Of a DNA stretch of 64,000 nucleotides, positions 45,455-55,254 are shown piece by piece. This DNA is from Dehalococcoidia bacterium (GTDB lineage Bacteria; Chloroflexota; Dehalococcoidia; SpSt-223), in the NCBI GenBank assembly GCA_026003895.1, contig BPIC01000002.1:682001-746000 (forward strand), read 5' to 3'. How positions within the stretch are numbered: the first letter of the stretch is position 1; every line of letters begins with the position of its first letter. The position numbers and the translations under genes are program-made. The notes beneath the pieces are model-generated. The model was not told where the DNA came from, did not search any database, and saw only the letters and a program-made list of their open reading frames with translations.

Positions 45455-47901
45455 ATGCCCGCTGCTCCCCTCCTGAGGCCAGACGTGCGCCCGACCCTGC
45501 CCTCGGCACTTGCCGGCGTGCGGGTTCTCGATCTGGCTAGTCCGCTCGCTTGGTATGGGACCAAGCTGCTCGCGGACCTCGGGGCAGACGTCATCCGCCC
45601 TGAACCCCCGGGTGGTGACCCCGCTCGCCGGCGCGCCCCCCCTTGTCGTAACCGGGCCGGCGAAAGGGGGAAAGCCTCTCGTTTTGGCACTTCAATACCT
45701 CGAAACGCGCCGAAACGATCGATCTCAGCAGCGACACCGGCCGCGCCCGGCTGCGGGAACTCGCCACGGACGCTGATGTCATCGTCGACACCGCGTTGCC
45801 GGCCGAACGAGCGGCAGCAGGACTCGATTACCCGACGTTAGCGAGCAGCAACCCCCGCCTCGTTTATGTGTTGGCGACGCCCTTTGGCGCCACGGGGCCG
45901 TACCGAGATTGGCAAGCAACCGATCTCATCCTCCAAGCGCTGGGCGGCCTGATGTACCTCGCCGGGATGCCAACCAGTCCGCCGAGCCAACTTGGCGGCA
46001 ATCAAGCGGAATACCAGACCGGTGTCCTCGCGGCGTGTGGTGCCCTCTTGGGCCTCGCCGCGCGCGACGCGAACGGACGTGGTCAGCTTGTTGAGGTCGA
46101 CGGACTGACCGCGGTGGCGATCGACGCCGAGAACGCCTTGCCCTATTGGGACTTTGAGCAGTGGGTGCGGCCCCGCCTCGGCGTTGAGAACTATCTCTTG
46201 ACTCGCCAGCTCTTTCCTTGCAAGGACGGCTGGGTCATCTTCTCGATCGGCAACCGCTGGCGGACGTTTCGCGGCTGGCTGGAGCGCTCCGGGCTGTTGA
46301 CGGACGAACTGGCAGGACCCGAGTGGGAGTCCGCTGACCACCGAAAGAGGCACGCGAAGGAGATTGAACGGGCCTGCGAAGCCCTTTGTGCATCGCTCAC
46401 GTGCGAGGAGATTTATCGGCTCGGTCAAGAAGCGCGCGTCGGTGTCGCGCCGGTGCGCCGCATCGATGAACTATTTACCGATCCGCAGTTGGCAGCCCGT
46501 GGCTTCTGGCAGAGTGTGCCGCATCCTGAACTGGAACAGGACGTAACCTATCCGGGCCCGCCGTTTCGCCTGAGCGCCACGCCTTGGCGCATTGCCCACC
46601 GACCGCCGCTGCCGGGCGAGCACACCGGCCAAGGTTGGCTACCCCGAGAAAAACCACCGGCCTCGCCACCCAAGAAATCGGCGCGGCTGCCGCTCGACGG
46701 AATCAGGGTCATTGATCTTTCATGGATTGCCGCCGCGCCGCTGGCGACGCGGCTCCTTGCCCTGTTCGGCGCCGAGGTGATCCGTATCGAGACCGCGACT
46801 CACCCAGATAGCTCGCGCCGGCTCCCTACCGCGAGACCGTCCGGCAACGATAGCTTGAACGCGTCCGGCATGTGGAACAACCTGAACCCCGGGAAGGCGT
46901 CGATCGCGCTCGACCTGACCAAGCCGGAATCCGTCCGACTACTGGAGCGGCTTATTCAGACGGCTGATGTGCTCGTCGACAACTTCGGCGTTGACCCTTT
47001 TCCAAAATGGGGGTTATCTCGAGCGCGCCTCCGGGAGCTTCGCCCGGACCTCATCATTGCGCGCGCCTCGGTCATGGGGCGCTCGGGTCCACGCCAACAT
47101 TTCATTGGGCTGGGCTATACCATCGGCGCAGCGGCCGGCCACAACAGCATTACCGGTTTCCCGAATGACCCGCCGGTAGGGGCCTGTATCGCCCATCCCG
47201 ACTATTCGTGCAACCCCTATCACCTCGCGCTGGGCATCCTCGCCGCCCTTCACTACCGGCGGCGGACCGGTGTCGGACAGACAATTGACTTGTCGCAGCA
47301 CGAAAGCACTGTCTGTTGGGTTGGTGTCGAGGCCATGGAGTACGCCGTGAACGGCGCCGTGCCCGGTCCTTGCGCTAATCGGTCGCCCGACGCTGCGCCA
47401 CATGGCGCCTACCCGACGCAGGGCGAGGACGCTTGGATCGCCATCGCGTGCCGCACGGACCTCGAGTTCGCGGCACTTGCCAATGCGATGGGACAACCAC
47501 GGTTGGCAGACGACACGCGCTTTCGTACGCTGGCCGACCGCAAGCGCCATGAGGACGATCTCGATCAAATCGTCGCCGAGTGGACCGTTGCCCAGCCAGC
47601 GCGCGACCTTGCCGAACGGCTGCAATCCCTCGGCGTCCCGGCTGGACCAGTGCAAAGTCACCGCGATCTCGTGGAATGCGACGCGCAGCTCCGTTGGCTC
47701 GGCCATTTTCTGCGCGTTGAGCATCCAGAAGTCGGAATTCGGTTGGCCGACGGACCGCCAATCCGGCTCACCGAGACGCCCGGGCGAATCCGGAGACCGG
47801 CTCCGCTGCTGGGCGAAGATACCGAGCGGCTGCTCCGGGACCTCGCTGGCGCCGACGATGACGAGATCGTCCGGGGCTTCATCGAAGGCTGGTTCCAATA
47901 G
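45455..47901 (+). CDS. tandem (two-domain) CaiB/BaiF-type CoA-transferase, two frameshifts
   Basis: A family III CoA-transferase fusion of about 815 residues. Domain 1 starts LAGVRVLDLASPLAWYGTKL; domain 2 starts LDGIRVIDLSWIAAAPLATR near 46694. Each carries the GADVI/GAEVI and LV(Y/I) segments of the family. Domain 1 changes frame in a C7 run (45636-45642) and again at T4 (45682-45685); the reconstructed middle reads WHFNTSKRAETIDLSSDTGR. From 45796 the rest (about 700 aa) is one frame. Both shifts sit at homopolymers. Acceptor and donor unknown. A TATACT box lies at 45410. Confidence 0.82.
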
Positions 47902-48048
47902 GCGGGCGGTTGTCCCCGCTTTGCTGTGACTTGAGGGACAAGCTGCCCTTTCCGATTGGCGCGTTCCACGGGTGCCAGCTATGGTTGAAAGACACTGCAG
48001 CAAACAGAGCCGAGCGCTGCGGGAGCGCCGTTTCCGCGCGAGGAGAGA

Positions 48049-48879
48049 GTGAAGGACCGGTTGAACGCGTCGGTGCCGATCCTGATGTATCACAGCGTCG
48101 ACCGGGCCAGCTCGGCCGCCTTTCGCTCGTTCGTCGTTGCTCCGGAGCGTTTCGACGAACAGATGGCCATGCTCCGCACAAAGGGGTATCAGGCGGTCAC
48201 CGTTTCCGATTTGGCCCGTGCCCGTCGCGGCGGACCGCCTCTCCCAGCGCGGCCAATCGTTATAAACCTTCGACGACGGCTTTGCGGACTTCCATCGCCA
48301 TGCCTTACCAATTCTCAGCCGCTATGGGCTAACCGCGACGCTCTACCTCGTCACCGGCGAAATCGGCGGCCGCAGTCGCTGGCTAGCGCCGGAGGGAGAG
48401 GGCGAGCGACCGATGCTCGACTGGGGTCAGATCCACGAGATCGCTGCCACCGGAATCGAGTGTGGCGCACATAGCGTCAGTCACCCGAAGCTCGACGCCT
48501 TACCCCGCTGGCAAGCGGCAGCCGAAATTCGGTGGAGCAAGCAGATGCTGGAGGACCGGCTCGGCCGACCTTGTTTGAGCTTCGCCTATCCCTTTGGATT
48601 TTATGATGACGCGGTGCGCCGCCTCGTCCGCCGAGCAGGATTCACCTCAGCGTGCGCGGTTCGATTCTGCTTGAGCGGTCCACATGACGATCTTTTCGGC
48701 CTTCGGCGGCTCAAGATAGGCCCGGAAATGACCGACGTTAAGCTAGAGCGCTACCCTCGCATTGCCCGCCGGCGCTCACCGGCGCACTGTCGACTATTGG
48801 AGATCGCTTGTGTACCGGCAGGTGCGGCGAGCGACGATGCCGCTCGTGCGGCGGTGGAAGGAGAAGGAATGCCCATGAG
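48049..48879 (+). CDS. polysaccharide deacetylase (CE4/NodB fold), two frameshifts
   Basis: Removes N-acetyl groups from surface glycans. VPILMYHSVDRASS opens the protein. The metal motif TFDDGFADF is restored if one A is removed from ATAAACC at 48264-48266, and HSVSHPKLDALPRWQ supplies the two His ligands. FAYPFGFYDDAVRRLVRRAG is the next family block. The C-terminus changes frame again near 48785 and ends RWKEKECP, stop TGA 48877-48879, which overlaps the following glycosyltransferase start (ATGA). GTG 48049 has AGGAG close upstream. Confidence 0.82.
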
Positions 48880-49847
48880 CGTGCACGAGTTGCGCGTGTC
48901 TGTCCTCGTGTGCGTCTACACCGAGGCGCGCTGGGACGACATGCTCGCGGCGATCGATTCGGCGCGTCACCAGACGACGCCGCCGGGCGAGATCATCATT
49001 ATCGTCGACCACAATCCCACGCTCTTCAGTCGCCTCAAGTCGGCGCTCCCCGACCTGCGGATTATCGAGAACGAGGAGGCGCCTGGCCTCTCGGGTGCCC
49101 GCAATAGCGGTGTCCGCGCCGCCGCCTGCGACTTGGTCGCCTTTTTGGACGACGACGCCACTGCCGCGCCGGACTGGCTGGAGCAGATGACGAAGCACCT
49201 CGCCGATCCGCGAGTCCTCGGCGTCGGCAGCCGCGTCGACCCGAATTGGGTAGCATCGCCCCCCCCGCTGGTTTCCAGAAGAGTTTTATTGGGTGGTTGG
49301 ATGCAGCTATCGCGGCATGCCGGACCGAACGTCGGTGGTCCGAAATCCGTTCGGCGGCGCGATGTGTATTCGCAAGGAGGCAGTGATCGAAACCGGTGGC
49401 TTTCGCACCGGAATCGGCAGAGACGCGAAGCGCCCAATGGGCTGTGAGGAGACCGAGTTCGCCATTCGAGCCACACAACACCGGCCCGGCCGCGTCTTCG
49501 TGTATGAGCCGAAGGCAGTGATCCACCACAAGGTGACTCCTCAACGAGCGCGGTTCCACTACTTTCTTTCGCGCTGTTTCTTCGAGGGCGTCTCGAAGGC
49601 ATCGATGACTCAAGAGGTCGGCGCAGCCGACGGGCTCTCCGAAGAGCGAAGTTACGCGATACGCGTGCTGCCCGCTGGAGTGATCCGTGGGTTGATCGAG
49701 GGAGTCCGGAATCGGTCGATGGATGGTCCGGCAAAATCGGCGGCGATCATCGCAGGATTCAGCGCGACCTTGGCAGGCTTTCTTCGGGAAAGCGTTCGTC
49801 AGCGGTGGGAAGCGCTCCGCTCTCGGCAGCAGCCCCGGTTCGCCTGA
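48876..49847 (+). CDS. GT2-family glycosyltransferase, frameshift at a C8 run
   Basis: A glycosyltransferase of about 323 residues if the frame is restored. VSVLVCVYTEARWDDMLAAI, NEEAPGLSGARNSGVRAAAC and DLVAFLDDDATAAPDWLEQM (DDD metal site) are in the first frame; after the C8 run at 49259-49266 the rest is in another frame: WFPEEFYWVVGCSYRG, NPFGGAMCIRKEAVIETGGF and EETEFAIRATQHRPGRVFVY (the acceptor EEtEF motif). A loss or gain of one C fits either a sequencing error or slipped-strand variation. Start ATG 48876 is coupled to the deacetylase; AAGGAGAAGG lies upstream. Confidence 0.83.
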
Positions 49848-50362
49848 ACTTGAGGAACCCGGTCGCCAAGAGCAGCGAGACCGGAGAAAGTGACCGGTCT
49901 TGCTGCTCGCGAGGGCCCAGATTTCGTCCAAACTTTCGGGGCAGCGAACCGGATTGGGGCTCGCGACTCCTTGCTGGTCGACCAGCGCTTCGTCCTTCAG
50001 GGTCCGTCCGGGTTTTGGACCGGACGACGGGAAATTGCTGCCTCGCCGGCGAGGCCGCCGCGGACGTTGGCACCCGCACCGGCCCAAGCCGCCGTTGAGC
50101 GGTGCCGGAAGCGAACGCTCACACTCAACTGCGGGGACCGCCACGCCGGCGATTCGAGCTCGGGCTCCTAGCGTGGTTGCAGCCGCTCGGTGACGTGCCG
50201 GTCGGGAGCGTCACTCGACGACCGCGGAACTTGTTCACCGGCACGCGCCGGACAGCTTGCTGACAATGTGGTCGTTGCCCTCATCACAACTCTTTGGACG
50301 AGCGACACTTGCCGCCCACGTGAGCCACCGTTACCATAGGCCGGTGCCCCTCCCGCTCTCAG
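49848..50362. other. 515-bp gap with a strong hairpin
   Basis: Apart from the hairpin at 49870-49908, no gene is recognised between the glycosyltransferase and the GH52-like gene. The reading frames here have no family resemblance. Confidence 0.4.
49870..49908 (+). terminator. 15-bp hairpin downstream of the glycosyltransferase
   Basis: GAGCAGCGAGACCGG (49870-49884) pairs fully with CCGGTCTTGCTGCTC (49894-49908), one pair being G-U, around a 9-base loop. It starts 22 bases after the stop. There is no T run behind it, so it could be a rho-independent-like stop or an mRNA end stabiliser. Confidence 0.5.
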
Positions 50363-52747
50363 GTGTCAGCGTCGCGGCTATCGTCCCGTCTCGCGCTCAC
50401 TCTCGTCGTCGCCGGCAGCATCATCTCGCCGTCGCCCAGCGGGGCCCAGTCCGCCGGTCAGGCTTCGGCCACCATTCCTCTCGACACCGGGCGGATGATT
50501 GGCGTGCAGCACGGGAGGTTCGGGTCCCGCTTCAATCTCGATTTGCAATTCAGCGGTCACTCGACCAGCTACAGTTGTGGGCTGCGCGGCGGCGCCCCCC
50601 CGCGAGGCTCCCGGCGCTTACAGCGGCGTGGATGGCTGGTCGAAGGATGGGCCAGCGGGCTTGATCGTGGCCTTTCGGGATTCGACCGGAACCGTGCGGG
50701 CGCTGCCGGCCGCGCAAGGACCATTCAGCACCGTCGAATCCCCCGACGCTCGAACTCGGCATGACCACGACCGTGATCCGGGGACACACCGGACCGGTCG
50801 AACTCCAGTTCACAATTGTCTCGCCTTTTGCGCCCAGCAGTTCACCAACCGACGAAGCAGTGAAACTTAGCTCGGCGCCCCTTTTTCTATCTGTATGTCA
50901 CGGCGATCAACCGCTCGGCACAACCAGTGAACGGCGCGTTATTGCTCGGATTCGCAAACGCCGTCGCAACCGAGCCACGTCGAGATGGTCGGCTTCTCCG
51001 ATACCGCTTCCCCCGGTGAGCGGGGGCGAACGGGCGCTCTTTACACGCGAGGCGAGCGGACTCACGAGCGGCATCGGCCCGTTGGCGGCTCGATTTGCGA
51101 GCGCTGGCATCGCCGATGACAGCGTCGCGGTCGCGGCCTCGGCGTCCCCGACGTCCCCTGCGACCATCGCGGGCTTGCCGATTCTCACGATCCCCGGGAT
51201 CCCCCGCGCTTAGCCAATCGACGGAGCCCGCTCCGCCCAGCCTCGGGGTGATGCCGCCCAGCAGCCCAATTCCACCACCAAACGCGACGACAGACGGCGG
51301 GTTCGCTTGGGCGGTGTCGATCGCGCCCGGTGAGCGGTACGATGCCTCGGCGATCTATGCCGCCTATTCCGCCGATTCGGAGATGCAAGACCAATCAGTC
51401 AGACCGGCACGACCGCTGTTCTACGGCTACACCGCGCATTTCGACTCCGTTGAGGCGGTGATCGACTACGCCGCCGCCAATCAACCCGGGATCACGGAAG
51501 CCACGCGGCAGTTCGAGGAGCGGCTGACTCGGTCTGGCGTGGATGCGGCATCCCGGTTCGCCATCGCAGCCGGGGTTCGCGGCTACCTCGCGTCGACCTT
51601 TGTCCTCCGTGAACAAGCGACGCCGGGGGACTTCGGAAAGCCGCGCTACGTCGTTTGGGAGGGTGACTGCCTTTACCTGAACACGGTAGACGTCGCCCAT
51701 GAAACCGGGGCGTTCGAGGGCGCGGTCATGCCGTGGACGCTTCGCCTGCTCCTCGAATCGTGGGCGGCAGCAAAAACTCGCGATCGCCATGGCGTGGTGA
51801 TCCCGCACGACCTCGGCTATGACACGACCTTCACGGGAGTGCAGGCGTACTCCCTTCTCGGCGGCGACATGACTGCTGAGGAACTGACGAATGTGATCCT
51901 GCTCGCGAGGTACTACATCGCCCGGACCGGTGACAGCGCCTTCGCCGCTGCGTGGCGACCGCTCCTGAGCGAGCTCGGCGACTCGCTTCGCAACCGTGAT
52001 GGCGACGGAGACGGTGTCGCAGAGCGCGGCGCCTTCTATACGACCGTTGATGTGCCGGCGGCGATCCACGTCGCAGCAGCCAGCAGCTATCTCGCAGTCA
52101 AGCAAGCCGCGGCGAACTTGGCCCTCGCCGACCTGCTCGGCGGCGCCGAGGGTGAGCGTGCTCGCCTTGAGGCGAGGAACGCGATCCTCACGCTTGGCCG
52201 AGTCGCAAACACCCAACGGTTTGGACTCCTACCCACCTTGCTGCCAGCGGATTGGCCGGCGATTATTGCCGAGCATCGGTTCACCGTCGAAACCGTTGGT
52301 GACCTTTCTTCCGGTGGCCAGGTGCCAAACGCGATTCTCGCCGACGGGCTTCTCTACTTGGCGCTCGCGGGACATCGGTCAGCAGAATTCGATGACTTGG
52401 TGACCGTTGTGGCAGCGTCCCGCTGGGCGGCTGGACCAATGCTTGGTATGGATGGCGCTCAGCCACGCCTCCATGACGGCACCGCAGAGACCTGGTTTTC
52501 GAAACTGCTCGTCCAACAGTTGATTGACGACTATCTCGCGCATTCCCGGCCAACCTTGCCACGCGTGGGGCTCAATGCGCTCTCGCTCGCCGGAGAACGG
52601 CATGCGCGGCTCGGGATTTGGGGCTATACCGATTCGTGGAATCTTGAGCGCGGTTACCCGGTAAATCTGGGGCATTACCCACGCGGTGCCGTCGCTTTCG
52701 CGTTTACCGGGCTTCCTTGGCGAAACGACGGCGTCTCCCGACCGTAG
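50363..52747 (+). CDS. GH52-like glycosidase (beta-xylosidase family), N-terminus frameshifted
   Basis: GTG 50363 starts a signal-peptide-like segment (LALTLVVAGSIISPSPSGAQ) followed by RMIGVQHGRFGSRFNLDLQF, like the GH52 N-terminal sheet. Several shifts follow until about 51095; from there to 52747 one frame gives the barrel: YVVWEGDCLYLNTVDVAHET (Glu at the GH52 nucleophile place), PWTLRLLLESW, IPHDLGYDTTFTGVQAYSLL, YTTVDVPAAIHVAAASSYLA (Asp at the acid/base place) and ARLGIWGYTDSWN with YPRGAV at the end. The alignment with known GH52 xylosidases is from memory, so the family is likely but not certain. The broken N-terminal half suggests decay or errors. Confidence 0.65.
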
Positions 52748-52767
52748 GGGGTTATACTTCGAGCAGC

Positions 52768-52839
52768 GGGCCGGTAGCTCAGTGGTAGAGTCGCGGACTT
52801 TTAATCCGTCGGTCGTGGGTTCGAATCCCACCCGGCTCA
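52768..52839 (+). tRNA. tRNA-Lys (TTT)
   Basis: Acceptor GGGCCGG pairs with CCGGCTC (one G-U). D-loop AGTGGTAGA, anticodon loop CTTTTAA (anticodon TTT) and T-loop GGGTTCGAATCCC are standard. CCA is not encoded (CCT follows). A TATACT box lies at 52753-52758, about 10 bases before the tRNA. Confidence 0.95.
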
Positions 52840-52970
52840 CCTCGCTTCCAACGGAGGCGCTCAGCGCACCACAACGTTTTCTTGGGGTCGACGCTGCGAA
52901 TATTTGACGATCCACATGGTTTTGGTGTACGTACTCTCTCGTAGCGACCCGGTCGTACGGAGTGCGTACG

Positions 52971-53252
52971 ATGGGCACGATTGAGGGGGTGATCGTGGAA
53001 GACGCTGCCACTGGTCCGGCCACCGCCCGCCTCGCGCATTTGATGAACAACCGGCTCACCGTGATCACGGGAGCGCTCGAGCTCGTTGTCGCATCAGGTG
53101 AATTGTCACGCGATTTAGAGTCGGTGGTGGCTGGAGCCCTCCAAGCCACGGCCGAACTGTCGCAACTCGTTCGTGACCTCGCGTCAGGATCACCGCTTGT
53201 CAACGAGTGCTCGCCGCGGCTCTACGTGGACGTCACGCGTGGAGTGAACTAA
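52971..53252 (+). CDS. stand-alone histidine-kinase DHp-like protein
   Basis: A 93-residue protein from ATG 52971 (GGAG upstream). LAHLMNNRLTVITGALELVV is close to the H-box of sensor kinases, where the His takes the phosphate, and it is followed by a second helix (LESVVAGALQATAELSQLVRDL), as in the two-helix dimerisation domain. No ATP-binding domain is present. Could be a phosphotransfer or kinase-inhibitory protein, or a fragment. The H-box is visible; the function is inferred. Confidence 0.55.
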   Translation: MGTIEGVIVEDAATGPATARLAHLMNNRLTVITGALELVVASGELSRDLESVVAGALQATAELSQLVRDLASGSPLVNECSPRLYVDVTRGVN

Positions 53253-53258
53253 CTGCTC

Positions 53259-54002
53259 CTAGCGGCGCAGCCTTTCGAGCAGCGTCACCGTCGCCTCCAC
53301 CACGACCCGCTGCTGCTCCTCCCGGCTGATTGATGCCGGTCGGTCGCGGAACTGCTCCCCGTACCAACCGAACTGCGCGTGATTCGCGCCTCGGATCTCA
53401 ACAAACTGCGTTTCGGCCGGTAAAGAGGTCCGGGCGGCGAGCACCCGCTCGGGCGAACTGAGCGGATCGAGCTCGCCGTAGATCGACACGGCGGCAAGCG
53501 GGGCACCGGAAAGGTCGTCCGAGGCTTGAGGATACGATGCCCAGAGCACCAACCCAGCGATGAGGTCCGGATTGCGCTTGGCGAAGGAGGAGGCCGCAAC
53601 GCCACCGAGCGAATGTCCTCCGATTGCCCACACCGGCACCGCCGGGTTTGCAGCGATCACCGCGGCGGCCCGATCGATGCCGAGGAGCGGCACACCAACT
53701 GGCATCGGGACGAGAGCAACGAAGTAACCGCGCTCGGCGATAGCCCGGGCTGCCGGCGCGTAGGCAACCGGGTCGACGAACGCACCGGGATAGAACACGA
53801 GGCCAACACGCGGGTTCCCGGTTGCCGGCTGAAACTCCCACCACGCCCGCCGCTGAATCAGGACCCGGCCATCTGAACGGGTCGCCGCGGTTGCCTCAGG
53901 CATCGGAGGCTGTGGGAGTACGAGCCGGACGAAAAGTCCCACGGCGAGGCACGATACGGCCAGCGCGCCGAAGAGAAACATCACGCCCCGCTTCATCCGC
54001 AC
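53259..54002 (-). CDS. alpha/beta hydrolase, membrane-anchored
   Basis: A 247-residue protein with an N-terminal membrane segment (VMFLFGALAVSCLAVGLFVRLV) that looks like an anchor or uncleaved signal. The hydrolase fold shows a nucleophile elbow GGHSLGG, an acid in IYGELDPLS and the His in IRGANHAQFGWYG, so the Ser-Asp-His set is complete. The family resembles dienelactone-hydrolase-like esterases. Substrate unknown. It converges with the DHp-like gene and diverges from the acyl-CoA dehydrogenase gene. Confidence 0.82.
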   Translation of the reverse strand: MRMKRGVMFLFGALAVSCLAVGLFVRLVLPQPPMPEATAATRSDGRVLIQRRAWWEFQPATGNPRVGLVFYPGAFVDPVAYAPAARAIAERGYFVALVPMPVGVPLLGIDRAAAVIAANPAVPVWAIGGHSLGGVAASSFAKRNPDLIAGLVLWASYPQASDDLSGAPLAAVSIYGELDPLSSPERVLAARTSLPAETQFVEIRGANHAQFGWYGEQFRDRPASISREEQQRVVVEATVTLLERLRR

Positions 54003-54083
54003 CTCGTCGTAAGCCTACGCGAGCCGCCGGTCTGCCGGCGAATCCAGCCTATAATGCGCTGATCTTCGCCACAAGGGATGGCC

Positions 54084-55244
54084 ATGGCCGCCACCGAACC
54101 ACTCGACATCGACCTGCTGCGGCGCAGCGCCCGTGAATTCTTTGCTCACGAGTACCCACCGCCGCGCATTCGGGCGATGGACGAAGCCCAAGAGCTAGAT
54201 CCACAGTTGTGGCGCGATATCGCTGCGCTCGGCTGGCTCGGGCTGAGCATCCCACAGGAATACGGTGGAGCCGGGGCAAGCACCGTCGCCGCAGCGGTGC
54301 TCATGGAAGAGATCGCCCGCGCTTTCGCCTCGCTTGCCGTCGACTACGCGCTTGGGGGGATGATTGCCCGCCTCCTCTCCGATGTTGGAACGCCGGAGCA
54401 GCGCGTCCGTTGGCTGACCGGGTTCGCCGCCGGCGAGGAAATCCTCTCCTTTGGCATTAGCGAGCCGAGCGGAGGAACCGATGCGCTGGCTCTGACAACC
54501 CGCGCCCGCCTGAACGGCGACCATTGGGTCGTGACCGGCCAAAAGCTCTGGACGAGCATGGCACATAAGGCCAGCGCCATCATCACCGTCGCCCGCACGG
54601 ACGATCCAGATCCACCCGATCGCCGGGCCCGCGGTATTTCGCTCATCATCGTCCCGACGGGACAACCAGGACTTTCCATCAGCCGAGTTCACCTCGCGGG
54701 GATGCGTGCGGCTGGTACCTGCCTCTGCTACTTCGATGGCGCGACGGCTCCGGCGAACCACTTGCTCGGGCCGCGCGGCCGGGGGTTCCATGCCATGCTC
54801 GGGATGCTGAACGTCGAACGGGTGCTCGCCGGAGCCATTAGTGTCGGCATTGCACGCGGCGCGCTGGAAGACGCGGTTGCCTACGCGAAGGATCGCCACG
54901 CCTTTGGCCGCCCAATTGGCGCGTTCCAAGCAATTCAGCATCCCCTCGCCGAGACTGCTGCCGAGCTCGAAGCTGCGCGGTTACTCGTTCACCATGTCGC
55001 CGAACGTATCGACGCGGGCGAGCAGCCAACGAAAGAGGCGGCGATGGCGAAACTGTTCGCCGCCGAGGTCGCCATTCGCGCGACCGACCGTGGGATGCGA
55101 ACCATGGCGGCCCATGGCCTCGCAGCCGAATCCGACATGCAGCGCTACTTCCGCGACGCTCGGCTTCAGGTTTTCAGCCCAGTCAGTAATGAAATGGCCA
55201 AAAACATCGTTGGCGAAGCCCTTGGAATGCCTCGGAGCTACTGA
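54084..55244 (+). CDS. acyl-CoA dehydrogenase
   Basis: A 386-residue FAD enzyme that oxidises an acyl-CoA to the trans-2-enoyl form. Family blocks are present: WLGLSIPQEYGGAGAS, ILSFGISEPSGGTDALAL (FAD contacts), WVVTGQKLWTSMAHKA, NVERVLAGAISVGIARGAL, YAKDRHAFGRPIGAFQAIQH and RYFRDARLQVFSPVSNEMAK. The Glu in AAHGLAAESDMQRYF is the likely catalytic base. ATG 54084 is chosen because AAGGG sits 6 bases before it; ATG 54078 would abut the ribosome site. The chain-length preference is not readable. Confidence 0.9.
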   Translation: MAATEPLDIDLLRRSAREFFAHEYPPPRIRAMDEAQELDPQLWRDIAALGWLGLSIPQEYGGAGASTVAAAVLMEEIARAFASLAVDYALGGMIARLLSDVGTPEQRVRWLTGFAAGEEILSFGISEPSGGTDALALTTRARLNGDHWVVTGQKLWTSMAHKASAIITVARTDDPDPPDRRARGISLIIVPTGQPGLSISRVHLAGMRAAGTCLCYFDGATAPANHLLGPRGRGFHAMLGMLNVERVLAGAISVGIARGALEDAVAYAKDRHAFGRPIGAFQAIQHPLAETAAELEAARLLVHHVAERIDAGEQPTKEAAMAKLFAAEVAIRATDRGMRTMAAHGLAAESDMQRYFRDARLQVFSPVSNEMAKNIVGEALGMPRSY

Positions 55245-55254
55245 TTCGTCGGGG

